Counted from the stretch's first letter, positions 16,994-25,466 are shown. The stretch is 64,000 bases of DNA from Kitasatospora sp. CB01950 (GCF_001905465.1 NZ_LISX01000002.1:619425-683424); one strand, 5' to 3'. The notes: generated from the letters alone by a model not told the origin. Made by a program: numbers and translations.

Positions 16994-17544
16994 CGGGGGC
17001 CCGACCGGACAGGCCCGAGTTCGGCCCGGACGGAGGCTCGGACCGCGGCCCGGGCGCGGTGCAGCCGGGACTTCATCGCGGCGGTGCTCAGCCCGAGCGC
17101 CTCCGCGACCGCCGGCCCGGTCCAGCCCTGGAGGTCACGCATGATCAGCACCCGCCGCTGGTCGTCGGGCAGTGCGGCGATCGCCGCGCCGACCCGCGCG
17201 GTGTCCAGCCGTCGCAGCGCCTCCTGCTCGGCGGAGTCCACCGGCCCGGCCGGCAGCTCGGCCGCGGCGGGCAGCACGCGGATCCGCCGCAGGCACTCGC
17301 GGCGGACGATCCGGAACAGCCAGGACGCGAGCGCCCCGGTGGCCCGCAGCATGCCGATCCGCCGGTAGAGGATGATCAGCGCCTCCTGCGCGGCGTCCTC
17401 CGCATCCTCGGGGCTGGCGCACAACGAATGGGCGAACCGGCGCACCCGCGGGTGGGCGCCCGCCACCAGCGCGTCCAACGAGTCGGGGTCGCCGCACCGT
17501 GCGGCGTCGATGACCGCCGCGCTGGGCCAGTCCGTCTCAACCAC
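16990..17544 (-). CDS. ECF RNA polymerase sigma factor
   Basis: A 184-residue sigma-70 family regulator. Region 2: [42 protein letters not shown]; region 4: LPDDQRRVLIMRDLQGWTGPAVAEALGLSTAAMKSRLHRARAAVR. GTG 17544 lies in the last codons of the 29-codon gene upstream (8-bp overlap), and its stop overlaps the next start. The region 2-4 linker carries an Ala/Pro-rich segment. No anti-sigma factor of classical type is adjacent, so the two flanking membrane products are the only candidates for control. Confidence 0.9.
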   Translation of the reverse strand: MVETDWPSAAVIDAARCGDPDSLDALVAGAHPRVRRFAHSLCASPEDAEDAAQEALIILYRRIGMLRATGALASWLFRIVRRECLRRIRVLPAAAELPAGPVDSAEQEALRRLDTARVGAAIAALPDDQRRVLIMRDLQGWTGPAVAEALGLSTAAMKSRLHRARAAVRASVRAELGPVRSGPR

Positions 17545-17626
17545 GCCTGCCCCGCTTCGACTTGAGCACGAGCACGCAGGTGCAGATCAGCACTGCGCCG
17601 GCCCCGACGGCGATGGCCACCACCAT
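17537..17626 (-). CDS. 29-residue single-span membrane peptide (small ORF)
   Basis: On the minus strand CGGAGGAAATCCC precedes ATG 17626; the frame runs 29 codons to a TGA at 17539-17537. The peptide is a hydrophobic helix MVVAIAVGAGAVLICTCVLV followed by a basic tail KSKRGRRG, a clear N-out single-span design. The strong Shine-Dalgarno site and 8-bp overlap with the sigma factor start argue that it is translated and sets sigma factor expression. I know no family for it. Confidence 0.6.
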   Translation of the reverse strand: MVVAIAVGAGAVLICTCVLVLKSKRGRRG

Positions 17627-17718
17627 GGGATTTCCTCCGAGCTGTCGCGTCCGGCGGCGGTCCGCCGGTCCATGTGCCCGTAAGAGAGGAGAACCCCCGA
17701 AAAGGATTCGGCCCGGGC

Positions 17719-17770
17719 CGGAGCAATGTTCCGGCGAATGCGCCGGCCAATGTCCCGGTCATTGTTCCGG
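17719..17770. repeat. four 12-bp tandem repeats upstream of the peptide/sigma operon
   Basis: Units of the form CCGGnnaATGnn start at about 17718 (13 bp), 17731, 17743 and 17755, followed by another CCGG. They lie about 95-150 bp upstream of the 29-residue ORF and downstream of the VOC gene, both minus strand. Phasing close to one helical turn would suit cooperative protein binding, but no regulator is known. Confidence 0.6.
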
Positions 17771-17787
17771 TCCGGGCCGGCCGGGTC

Positions 17788-18156
17788 TCAGGCCGCGCGC
17801 TCGGCCTTGCTGCGCTCCACGCAGAACTCGTTGCCCTCCAGGTCGGCCAGCACGGCCCAGCCGGTGCCGTCCTCGTTCCGCCGGTCGTCGACCAGGACGG
17901 CGCCGAGGCCGAGCAGCCGGGTGACCTCCTCGTCCCGGGTGCGGTCCTGCGGCTGGAGGTCGAAGTGCAGGCGGTTCTTGCCGGCCTTGGGCTCGGGAAC
18001 GGTCACGAACAGCAGTCCGGCACCCTCGATCAGGGCCTCCGGGTCTCCGGGGAGGTCGTCGGGGTGCAGGGGCTGGCCCAACGCCTGCGCCCAGAACGAT
18101 CCGAGGGTGTAGGCGTCGAGGCAGTCGATGGTCACGTGGCGAATCACAGAGCTCAT
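17788..18156 (-). CDS. VOC (glyoxalase/bleomycin-resistance fold) protein
   Basis: A 122-residue vicinal-oxygen-chelate protein with two beta-alpha-beta-beta-beta halves: VIRHVTIDCLDAYTLGSFWAQALG, then LLFVTVPEPKAGKNRLHFDLQP, and TRLLGLGAVLVDDRR..WAVLADLEGNEFCVE. The His, His and Glu positions fit the metal ring. This is the common small actinomycete type without assigned substrate. ATG 18156 is preferred over an ATG at 18204 that would add a poorly coding 16 residues. The 95-bp gap to the LPXTG gene promoter suggests divergent transcription. Confidence 0.85.
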   Translation of the reverse strand: MSSVIRHVTIDCLDAYTLGSFWAQALGQPLHPDDLPGDPEALIEGAGLLFVTVPEPKAGKNRLHFDLQPQDRTRDEEVTRLLGLGAVLVDDRRNEDGTGWAVLADLEGNEFCVERSKAERAA

Positions 18157-18305
18157 GGCGCGGATTGTCGCCTGCACCCATTCGGCCCCGCAATGAGATT
18201 TCACACCGCCGCCACGCCCTCGTTCGGCCCGCTTTGACCACTTCTCTGATGTTTCGTCATTTTACGATCCATTTATTCCCGGACAGTGAATGGAGGGCGG
18301 CCGCA

Positions 18306-21300
18306 ATGGCGCGTCGATGGTGGGTCGGACTGATCGTCGCGGGCGGGCTGGGAGCCGCCTCACTCCCGCTACTGGGGCCGCCCCAGGTGGCCAATGCGGC
18401 AGCGGGAGACCCGTTCCCGGTCGGTCCCGGCCTGGTCTTCGTCGCCCAGGGCCCCGCCCGCGGTGAACCCACCACGCTGTACGAGGCGGTGCAGGGCCCG
18501 GGCCAGATCACCTTCGTGAAGCAGGGCACCGCCGCGTTCGGCTACAACGCGATGGGCTTCCACCTGGGCGACCAGTACCTGTACGCGATCAACGACAACG
18601 GCGGGCTGGTCCGGATCGGCCAGGGCGGCGTCGGCGTCAACTACGGCCAGGTCGGCCTGCCGTCCAGCTCGGCCAACTACAACCAGGGCACCTTCGGCCA
18701 GGGCCCCACCGGGGACCTGCTGTACGTCCGCCTGGCGACCGCCAACAGCGACCTGTACGCGGTCAACGTGGTCTCCCGCACCACAACCCACATCGCGCTC
18801 TCCTCCAGCGTGCCGAACCTCTCGGACTTCGTCTGGGCGCAGGGCTACCTCTGGGGCGTGTACGGCGAGGGCGGCCGGATCTACCGGATCGACCCGACCA
18901 ACGGCAACGTCATCTCGTTCGCCTCGCCCAAGCTGCCCGCCAACCCGTACGGCGCCCAGTGGGTGTACGGCAACGGGAACATCGGCATCTCGAACAACGT
19001 CACCGGCACGGTCTACCAGCTCCAGCTGGTGAACCCCACCTCGGCCAACCCGTCCGCGATCCTGATCTCCTCCACCCGCGGCCCCTCCAACAGCCAGAAC
19101 GACGGCGCGTCCTACCCCGGCCAGCCCGTCGACCTGGCGATCGCCAAGTCCGGGCCCGCCGAGTGGACCCCCCACCAGACGATCAGCTACACCCTCACCG
19201 TCACCAACAACGGGCCCGGCGATTCCTCCGGCTACGTCGTCAACGACGTCCTCCCGGACACCGTGCTCAACCCGACCACCAGCACCGCGGGTTGTGAGAT
19301 CACCGTCGACGACGACGGCCACCACGTCCTGCAGTGCGCCGGGGCCGCCCTGGGCGCCGGGAACAGCGCCGACATCACGGTCACGGGCACCGCGCCCGCC
19401 GTGGCCGGCACCGACTGCACGACCGACGGGATCACCAACTCCACGACCGTCATCGGCAACGAGCAGGACCCGGACCTCACCAACAACACCGCGACCTCGA
19501 CCGCCTGCCCGGCCGGCACGCCCGTGCCGTCGTTCACCATCGGCAAGACCGCCTCGATCGCGGCCCCGAACTTCGCCGGCCCCGGCGACCGGGTGACGTA
19601 CACGGTCACCGTCACCAACACCGGCGCGGTCGACTACACGGCCGCCAATCCGGCGTCCTTCACGGACAACCTGGCCGACGTGCTGGACGACGCGACCCTC
19701 GACCCGGCCTCCCTCACCGGCGGCGCCCAGTCCGTCAACGGCAGCGTCACCTGGTCCGGCCCGCTGGCCGTCGGCGCGACCCACACCGTCACCTACGCCG
19801 TGGTGGTCAACAACCCCGGCACCGGCAACCACGTGCTGCGCAACGCGGCCGTCCCCGGCGGCACCGGCAGCTGCGCCGAGACCTGCACGCAGGACACGCC
19901 CGTCGCCGAGTTCTCGCTGAGCAAGAGCGCCACGCCCACCTCGGTCTCCGCCGGCGGCGTCGTCACCTACACGCTGACCGTCACCAACACCGGCGCCGTC
20001 CCGTTCGGCAACGGCCCCGACTCGGCCCCGCCCGCGCACGTCACCGACGACCTGACCAACGTCCTCGACAACGCCGCGTACAACAACGACGCCAGCAACG
20101 GCGGCACCCTGACCGGCAACACACTGGCCTGGGACGTCAGCCTGCCCGTCGGCGACACCCTCGACCTCACCTACTCGGTCACCGCGAACCCGAACGTCCG
20201 GCCGAACGCGACGCTGACCAACCTCGCCACGCCCGGCCGGTACGGCCACTGCACCTCGGCGGCCGACTGCACCACCAGCACGCCCGTACAGCCGCTCACC
20301 CGGTCGTTCACGGTCGCCAAGCAGGCCTCCGCGAGCTCGGCGGCGCCCGGTGACACCGTCACCTACACGGTCACCGTCACCAACACCGGCGACGCGGACT
20401 TCACCGCCGCCGACCCGGCCTCCTTCACGGACAACCTCACGGACGTCCTCGACGACGCGACGTACAACAACGACGCCACCAACGGCGCGACCGTCACCGG
20501 CAACACCCTGACCTGGTCCGGCCCGCTCGCAGCCGGGGCCACCACGACCATCACCTACAGCGTGACGGTCAACGACCCCGACACCGGCAACCACCGGCTG
20601 CAGAACCTCGCCACCCCCGGCGAGCACGGCACCTGCACCACCGCAGCCGACTGCACCACCACCACCACCGTCCAGGGCTTCACCATCGCCAAGACGGTGT
20701 CCTCCGCAACGGCCGCCCCCGGCGACAAGGTCACCTACACGGTCACCGTCACCAACAACGGCACGGTGGACTTCACCGCCGCCGACCCCGCCTCGTTCAC
20801 CGACGACCTCACGGACGTGCTGGACGACGCGACGTACAACAACGACGCCACCAACGGCGCCACCGTCACCGGCAACACCCTCAGCTGGTCCGGCCCGCTC
20901 GCGGCCGGGGCCACCACGACGGTGACCTACAGCTTCGCCGTCAACAACCCGGACACCGGCAACCGCAAGCTGACCAACCTCGCCACCCCCGGCCGGCACG
21001 GCACCTGCACCAGCACCGCGGACTGCACCACGACCACGAACCTGCAGAGCTTCACCATCGCCAAGACGGTGTCCTCCGCAACGGCCGCCCCCGGCGACAA
21101 GGTCACGTACACGGTCACCGTCACCAACACCGGCACGGCCGACATCGGCGCCGCCAACCCGGCCTCGTTCACGGACGACCTCACGGACGTGCTGGACGAC
21201 GCGACGTACAACAACGACGCCACCAACGGCGCGACCGTCACCGGCAACACCCTGACCTGGTCGGGCCCGCTGGCCGCCGGGGCCGGCACGACCGTCACCT

Positions 21301-21602
21301 ACAGCTTCACGGTCAACAACCCCGTCCAGGGCAACGGCAAGCTGCACAACACCGCGACCCCGGGCGAGCCCGGAACCTGCGCGAGCACCTGCGCCACGGA
21401 GACGACCGTCAACCAGCCGTCCCCCGGCCCGAGCCCGACTCCCAAGCCCACCAAGCCCGCCAAGCCCGAGCAAGAGCACGACCACGGGCGGCTGCCCGAG
21501 ACCGGCTCCGACCTGGCCCTTCCGGCCGCGGCCGCAGCGGGATCGCTGGTGCTGCTCGGCGGCGGACTGATCTGGTGGCGCCGCAAGGGTCAGCGCCACT
21601 GA
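18306..21602 (+). CDS. LPXTG cell-wall-anchored repeat surface protein
   Basis: A 1098-residue exported protein. ATG 18306 follows GGAGGG and gives the signal RRWWVGLIVAGGLGAASL..ANA. Residues about 35-275 look like a propeller-type domain (repeated LYAIN, IYRID; DUF6923-like). One DUF11-type beta domain follows (TISYTLTVTNNGPGDSSGYVVNDVLP), then five modules of about 124 residues with PGDxVTYTVTVTNTG and FTDDLTDVLDDATYNNDA (DUF11/DUF7927 type). A Pro/Lys-rich stalk leads to LPETG at 1063-1067, a hydrophobic helix and WWRRKGQRH, the sortase signal. It probably projects from the hyphal wall; the ligand is unknown. An AT-rich promoter region with TTGACC at 18234 precedes it. Confidence 0.88.
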   Translation: MARRWWVGLIVAGGLGAASLPLLGPPQVANAAAGDPFPVGPGLVFVAQGPARGEPTTLYEAVQGPGQITFVKQGTAAFGYNAMGFHLGDQYLYAINDNGGLVRIGQGGVGVNYGQVGLPSSSANYNQGTFGQGPTGDLLYVRLATANSDLYAVNVVSRTTTHIALSSSVPNLSDFVWAQGYLWGVYGEGGRIYRIDPTNGNVISFASPKLPANPYGAQWVYGNGNIGISNNVTGTVYQLQLVNPTSANPSAILISSTRGPSNSQNDGASYPGQPVDLAIAKSGPAEWTPHQTISYTLTVTNNGPGDSSGYVVNDVLPDTVLNPTTSTAGCEITVDDDGHHVLQCAGAALGAGNSADITVTGTAPAVAGTDCTTDGITNSTTVIGNEQDPDLTNNTATSTACPAGTPVPSFTIGKTASIAAPNFAGPGDRVTYTVTVTNTGAVDYTAANPASFTDNLADVLDDATLDPASLTGGAQSVNGSVTWSGPLAVGATHTVTYAVVVNNPGTGNHVLRNAAVPGGTGSCAETCTQDTPVAEFSLSKSATPTSVSAGGVVTYTLTVTNTGAVPFGNGPDSAPPAHVTDDLTNVLDNAAYNNDASNGGTLTGNTLAWDVSLPVGDTLDLTYSVTANPNVRPNATLTNLATPGRYGHCTSAADCTTSTPVQPLTRSFTVAKQASASSAAPGDTVTYTVTVTNTGDADFTAADPASFTDNLTDVLDDATYNNDATNGATVTGNTLTWSGPLAAGATTTITYSVTVNDPDTGNHRLQNLATPGEHGTCTTAADCTTTTTVQGFTIAKTVSSATAAPGDKVTYTVTVTNNGTVDFTAADPASFTDDLTDVLDDATYNNDATNGATVTGNTLSWSGPLAAGATTTVTYSFAVNNPDTGNRKLTNLATPGRHGTCTSTADCTTTTNLQSFTIAKTVSSATAAPGDKVTYTVTVTNTGTADIGAANPASFTDDLTDVLDDATYNNDATNGATVTGNTLTWSGPLAAGAGTTVTYSFTVNNPVQGNGKLHNTATPGEPGTCASTCATETTVNQPSPGPSPTPKPTKPAKPEQEHDHGRLPETGSDLALPAAAAAGSLVLLGGGLIWWRRKGQRH
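19540..21410 (+). repeat. five tandem in-frame modules of about 372 bp in the surface protein gene
   Basis: Modules begin near 19540, 19910, 20310, 20681 and 21053. The last two are separated by exactly 372 bp and share more than 50 identical bases at their 5' end and long identical blocks later, indicating recent duplication or gene conversion. The period is a multiple of three, so copy changes preserve the frame. Confidence 0.85.
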
Positions 21603-21623
21603 CCTGACGCCCGACCGATCGCC

Positions 21624-21657
21624 CGGACGGGCCCGTCACTTCTGGCGGGCCCGTCCG
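21624..21657 (+). terminator. terminator of the surface protein gene
   Basis: CGGACGGGCCC at 21624-21634 pairs with GGGCCCGTCCG at 21647-21657, 22 bp after the stop. Confidence 0.7.
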
Positions 21658-21702
21658 TATTTCTCTGCCCACCGACCGTCCGTGGGCAGTACTGTTCCGA
21701 TC

Positions 21703-22125
21703 ATGTCGCTTCCGCTCCCGCTTCCCGAGGTCAAGGCCGAACTCGACCGCCTCACCGCCGAGTTCTTCGACGCCTTCGACAACCGCGACGGCCGCAAGGC
21801 CGACGTCGCCCGCCTGCGCCGCCTGATGCTCCCCGAGGCGGTCATCGTGGTCACCACGCCCAACTACGGCACCTACACCGTCGAGGAGTTCATCGCCCCG
21901 CGCGAACTCCTGCTCTCCGACGGCCGGTTGACCGAATTCCACGAGTGGGAGATCAGCGAGCACACCGACGTCATGGACACCGTCGCCTGCCGCATCGGCC
22001 GCTTCGGCAAGGCAGGCCTCCTCAACGGCGAACCCTACGAGGGCGTCGGCACCAAGACCTTCCAGTTCGCCCGGACCCCCGACGGCTGGCGGATAGCCGC
22101 CTTCTCCTGGCACGACCAGGCCTGA
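21703..22125 (+). CDS. SnoaL/NTF2-like (DUF4440-type) protein
   Basis: A 140-residue protein with the cone-shaped NTF2 pattern: an N-terminal helix VKAELDRLTAEFFDAFDNRDG, RLRRLMLPEAVIVV, YTVEEFIAPRELLLSDGRLTEFHEWEISEHTDVMDTVACRIGRFGKAG, and the closing strand TFQFARTPDGWRIAAFSWHDQA. Members are cyclases, isomerases or ligand-binding proteins; no catalytic Asp-His pair stands out. The start could also be GTG 21682; neither has a clear Shine-Dalgarno site. Single gene. Confidence 0.75.
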   Translation: MSLPLPLPEVKAELDRLTAEFFDAFDNRDGRKADVARLRRLMLPEAVIVVTTPNYGTYTVEEFIAPRELLLSDGRLTEFHEWEISEHTDVMDTVACRIGRFGKAGLLNGEPYEGVGTKTFQFARTPDGWRIAAFSWHDQA

Positions 22126-22244
22126 CCCCCCCCACCGACCCACACACCCCCGCAAGCCCGTCCACCGCCCCTCCCGTCTCCCCCTCGTCTCACTGTGCGA
22201 AAGTCGGTGCCCTTGCAGGGTGCGGGCGGACCGGAGGTGGGCGG

Positions 22245-22949
22245 GTGGTGGGTCGGGTGTTGGTGGTGGACGACGATGCGGCGATCCGGCGGAGTCTGGA
22301 GCGGGGGCTGCGGCTGAGCGGGTTCGCCGTGGTGCTGGCGGCGGACGGGCCCGGTGCGCTCGCGCAACTCGCGGAGGCGGCGCCGGATGTCGTCGTCCTC
22401 GACGTCGGGCTGCCGGGTCTCGCGGGGACGGAGGTCTGTCGGACGCTGCGGGCACAGGGCGACGAGACGCCGGTCCTGATGCTGTCCGCGCTGGACGAAC
22501 TCGCCGACCGGGTCGCCGGGTTGCAGGCCGGAGCGGACGACTACCTGGTGAAGCCGTTCGCCCTGGAGGAACTGGTCCTCCGCCTGCACGCCCTGCTGCG
22601 CCGCCGCCCGCCCGCGCTCTCCGACCGGCTCCGGGTGGGCCCGCTGCGGATCGACCCGGACACCCATCAGGCGTTCTGGGCGGACGAGGAACTCCGGCTC
22701 ACCCGCCGCGAGTTCGAGCTGCTCACCCAGTTCGCCCGCAACCCGGGCATCGTCCTCTCCCGCGAACTGCTGCTGGACCGGGTCTGGGGCTACGACTTCG
22801 ACGTCCGCAGCGACGCCGTCGACACCTTCGTCTCCTACCTGCGCCGCAAACTGGAGGCGTCCGGACAGCGCCCCCGCCTCATCCACACCGTCCGCGGCGT
22901 GGGCTTCGTCCTGCGCGTCCCCGACTCCCCCGGGGGCGAGGGCCGGTGA
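22245..22949 (+). CDS. OmpR-family response regulator
   Basis: A 234-residue regulator from GTG 22245 (GGAGG seven bases upstream; GTG 22248 is equally in frame). The receiver has VVDDD, Asp53 in VVVLDVGLPG and Lys in YLVKPFA; the winged helix has LTRREFELLTQFARNPGIVLSRELLLDRVWGYDFDVRSDAVDTFVSYLRRKLE, close to the MprA/TcrA branch. Its stop overlaps the kinase start as GTGA. Confidence 0.93.
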   Translation: MVGRVLVVDDDAAIRRSLERGLRLSGFAVVLAADGPGALAQLAEAAPDVVVLDVGLPGLAGTEVCRTLRAQGDETPVLMLSALDELADRVAGLQAGADDYLVKPFALEELVLRLHALLRRRPPALSDRLRVGPLRIDPDTHQAFWADEELRLTRREFELLTQFARNPGIVLSRELLLDRVWGYDFDVRSDAVDTFVSYLRRKLEASGQRPRLIHTVRGVGFVLRVPDSPGGEGR

Positions 22950-24388
22950 AGCTCTCCACCCGGATCGCCGTGGGCGCCGCCCTGCTGGTCCCGCTGCTGG
23001 TCGCCGCCGCCGCGGCGCTCCTCCTGCCGCTGGTCGACGCCGACCTGCACCGCCGCCAGGACAGTCGGCTCAACGACCGCGCCGCCGCGCTGCTCCCGAG
23101 CGCCCGCGCCCTGCTGACTGCCGACACCAAGGGCCGCCCGAAGGCCGAGCAGAACCAGCAGCGCAAGGTCCTCGACGCCGCACTCGACGCGGGCGTCCGC
23201 GTCACGTCCGCCGACGGCACCCTCCTGCTCGCCGCCGGTTCGCAGCCCGACGACCCCCAACTCCTGCCTGCCACCGGCACGATGACGATCCGGCAGAACG
23301 GGCAGGCCTGGCGCGTCCTGGCCGTGAAGCTGAACAGCGGCGCCACCACCGGCACGCTCTGGGTGCTCTCCCCCGCCGGGGAGCCCGCGGCCGAACTGCG
23401 GGCGGTGCGGCGGCGGGTGCTGCTGGTGGCGCTGCCGGCCGCGCCCCTCTCGGGGCTGATCGCCTTCGCCCTGGCCGAGCGCGCCACCCTGCCGCTGCGC
23501 CGCCTGGGCCGCCGGGCGGCCGTGCTGGACCCGCGGACGGGTCACGCGGTGTTCGCGCACACCCGGACGGGCACCGCCGAGGTGGACGAACTCTCCGGCG
23601 CGATCGCACTGTTGCTGTCCCGGTACGACGAGCAGGCGGCCCGCACCGCGCAGGCCCTGGACACGGCGCGCTCGTTCTCCTCGGCTGCCTCGCACGAGCT
23701 GCGCACCCCGCTGATGAGCCTGCGCACCAACCTGGACGTGCTGTCCGCGCACCCCGACCTGCCGGCGGCCGAACGCGCCGAGATCCTGGCCGAGTTGCAG
23801 CAGGACCACGCCCGCACGGCGGACCTGTTGGGCGCGCTGTCGATGCTGGCCCGGGGCGATCTGGTGGAGGTGTCGGCGTTCGGCCCGGTGGACTTCGCGG
23901 AGCTGGTCGACGCCGCCGTCGCGGAGGCCGCCCGCCGCCACCCGCAGGCCGTATTCCGCACCGAACTCCCTCCCGAGGCGCGGGTGTTCGGCTGGGACGC
24001 GGGCCTGCGCATCCTGCTCGACAACCTGCTGGGCAACGCGGCCGTGCACGGCGGCGGCGCCGGCCGTCCCGCCGAGGTGGACGTCCGGCTGCGGGTCGAC
24101 GGCGGCACCGCACACCTCACCGTCGACGACCGCGGCCCGGGCATCCCGCCCGCCGAGCGCGCCGCCGTCTTCCACCGCTTCCACCGCCGCCCGGACAGCC
24201 CGGGCTCCGGCCTCGGCCTCACCCTGGTCGCCCAACAGACCGCCCTCCACCGGGGCTCCGCCACCGCCACCACCCGCCCGGACGCCCCGGGCTGCCGCCT
24301 GGACGTCCGCCTCCCGCTGCTGGGCGACCACGCCCCGCCCCCTCGACTCCCGTCGCCCACCGCCTGGTTGATGCCGAAGGAGCACTGA
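22946..24388 (+). CDS. two-component sensor histidine kinase
   Basis: A 480-residue kinase starting at GTG 22946 in the regulator stop (GTGA). TM1 about 7-30, a short extracytoplasmic domain of about 120 residues, TM2 about 153-175, a linker, HisKA with a standard SHELRTPL H-box, and HATPase_c with N box NLLGNAAVHG, DRGPGIP and SGLGLTLV. The pair is followed at 95 bp by a small exported protein and a lipoprotein, so it may sense envelope state. Confidence 0.92.
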   Translation: MKLSTRIAVGAALLVPLLVAAAAALLLPLVDADLHRRQDSRLNDRAAALLPSARALLTADTKGRPKAEQNQQRKVLDAALDAGVRVTSADGTLLLAAGSQPDDPQLLPATGTMTIRQNGQAWRVLAVKLNSGATTGTLWVLSPAGEPAAELRAVRRRVLLVALPAAPLSGLIAFALAERATLPLRRLGRRAAVLDPRTGHAVFAHTRTGTAEVDELSGAIALLLSRYDEQAARTAQALDTARSFSSAASHELRTPLMSLRTNLDVLSAHPDLPAAERAEILAELQQDHARTADLLGALSMLARGDLVEVSAFGPVDFAELVDAAVAEAARRHPQAVFRTELPPEARVFGWDAGLRILLDNLLGNAAVHGGGAGRPAEVDVRLRVDGGTAHLTVDDRGPGIPPAERAAVFHRFHRRPDSPGSGLGLTLVAQQTALHRGSATATTRPDAPGCRLDVRLPLLGDHAPPPRLPSPTAWLMPKEH

Positions 24389-24483
24389 GCCCGTCCCACA
24401 GGGTTTCCACAAGAAGCCTCCGTACGGTGCCGTTCACGGCCGGGCGCTCCGGTCGTGCGCAACGGAGTGGGAAGGGGAATGCC

Positions 24484-24867
24484 ATGCGGATCAACCGGAC
24501 GGTCGCCGCGGCCGGGGTGCTCGCGCTGGCGGGTGCGGTGCTGGCCGCGGGGCCCGCGCAGGCGGCGGGCGGGGCGCCGAAGGGCGACGGGGCGAAGGCG
24601 ATCTGCAAGCGGCTGCCGAAGACCGAGGAGCGGGTCGACAAGGCGCTCGCCCGGCTGCACGGGGACGCCTCCGTGAACGGGTCGATCGCCCGGCTGGAGC
24701 AGCGGGTGGACAGCGCGCACAAGGCGGGTCACAGCGAGATCGAGAAGTACCTGAACGACCGGCTGACGGTCCGCCGCTCCCTCGGGTCGACGCTGGACAC
24801 CCGCAAGGCGGACCTGAAGTCGGTGGCGGGCTGGTGCGCGAAGAACGCCCCGGCGGCCGGCAAGTGA
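24484..24867 (+). CDS. small exported helical protein
   Basis: A 127-residue protein from ATG 24484 with signal peptide RTVAAAGVLALAGAVLAAGPAQA. The mature part is mostly amphipathic helix (RLPKTEERVDKALARLHGD, SIARLEQRVDSAHKAG, IEKYLNDRLTVRRSL) bracketed by two Cys (ICKRLP near the start, GWCAKN near the end) that could form one disulfide. No enzyme motif. Such proteins are frequent downstream of actinomycete sensor kinases; a chaperone- or Spy-like role is only a thought from shape. Its stop overlaps the next start. Confidence 0.75.
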   Translation: MRINRTVAAAGVLALAGAVLAAGPAQAAGGAPKGDGAKAICKRLPKTEERVDKALARLHGDASVNGSIARLEQRVDSAHKAGHSEIEKYLNDRLTVRRSLGSTLDTRKADLKSVAGWCAKNAPAAGK

Positions 24868-25064
24868 CCCGCCGGGCGGCGGCGGCGTTCGTCGCGCTGT
24901 CCGCCCTCGCGCTGGCCTCCTCGGCCCTGCTGACGGCCTGCGGCCCGGATGCCCCGCCCGCGAGCGGCCCGGACACCGGGCAGGTCCAGCAGATGCAGCA
25001 GAAGGTGAACGCGGCGGAGAGCGCCGCCGCCCAGGCCGACGACAACGCCGGCCAGGACAACTGA
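24864..25064 (+). CDS. small lipoprotein
   Basis: A 66-residue product from GTG 24864 (GTGA overlap with the previous stop). Basic TRRAAAAF start, hydrophobic helix, lipobox LLTAC, then a Pro/Gly spacer and a short Gln/Ala-rich coiled segment VQQMQQKVNAAESAAAQAD. Membrane-tethered partner of the preceding exported protein is plausible. A terminator follows at once. Confidence 0.7.
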   Translation: MTRRAAAAFVALSALALASSALLTACGPDAPPASGPDTGQVQQMQQKVNAAESAAAQADDNAGQDN

Positions 25065-25078
25065 CCACCGGGAACCGA

Positions 25079-25117
25079 CGACGGCCCGCGCCCTCCCCCC
25101 AGGAGCGCGGGCCGTCG
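25079..25117 (+). terminator. hairpin terminator after the lipoprotein gene
   Basis: CGACGGCCCGCGC at 25079-25091 pairs perfectly with GCGCGGGCCGTCG at 25105-25117, followed by CCTTTCC. Confidence 0.75.
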
Positions 25118-25211
25118 CCTTTCCCACCATTCGAGACGGAATCGTCCGCTGTTCGACCACCAGCGTGGCGGAACTTGACGCGCCGCCACCGCGTCGTGAA
25201 GCATCGGCGGC

Positions 25212-25289
25212 ATGAATCCCGGCACCTTCCTGGTCTGCCGCCTGCACGTCGATCTGCGACGCCAGGCGAGCGACATGTGTGCCTGTTGA
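25212..25289 (+). CDS. 25-residue leader peptide upstream of cysteine dioxygenase
   Basis: ATG 25212 opens 25 codons ending TGT GCC TGT TGA. The peptide contains RLHVDLRRQAS and ends MCAC, the pattern of the short leader peptides that sit before sulfur-metabolism genes in actinobacteria (RxHVDLxRxxSAxC type). Two of its three Cys codons are the last and third-last, so a ribosome would pause there when Cys-tRNA is short. It lies 177 bp upstream of the cysteine dioxygenase start; the spacer is very G/C-rich and could fold alternatively. Cysteine-responsive attenuation is inferred from that family. Confidence 0.72.
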   Translation: MNPGTFLVCRLHVDLRRQASDMCAC

Positions 25290-25466
25290 CCTTCCCCGCA
25301 CGGTCCCCGCACGCGTCCCTGTGAGTTGAGCCAGGGCCCGGTCGCGGCCTCGCGCAGCACCCCGCATCCGCCCGTTCGGCGGTGCGACCCTCGCCGTCCC
25401 GTTCCCGCCGCCCGCCGTCCGCCGTCCCCCCGGCGCCGGCCGTCGCGGCATCCCCGGAGGAGACCC

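Noticed and set aside
18369..21599. 1076-codon minus-strand frame opposite the LPXTG gene
   Set aside because: Its composition is Gly/Val/Arg-rich low complexity caused by the repeat structure of the plus-strand gene; no ribosome site or motif.
24427..24483. Longer start for the exported helical protein
   Set aside because: The upstream residues would precede the signal peptide with an Arg-rich extension; ATG 24484 gives a standard signal peptide.
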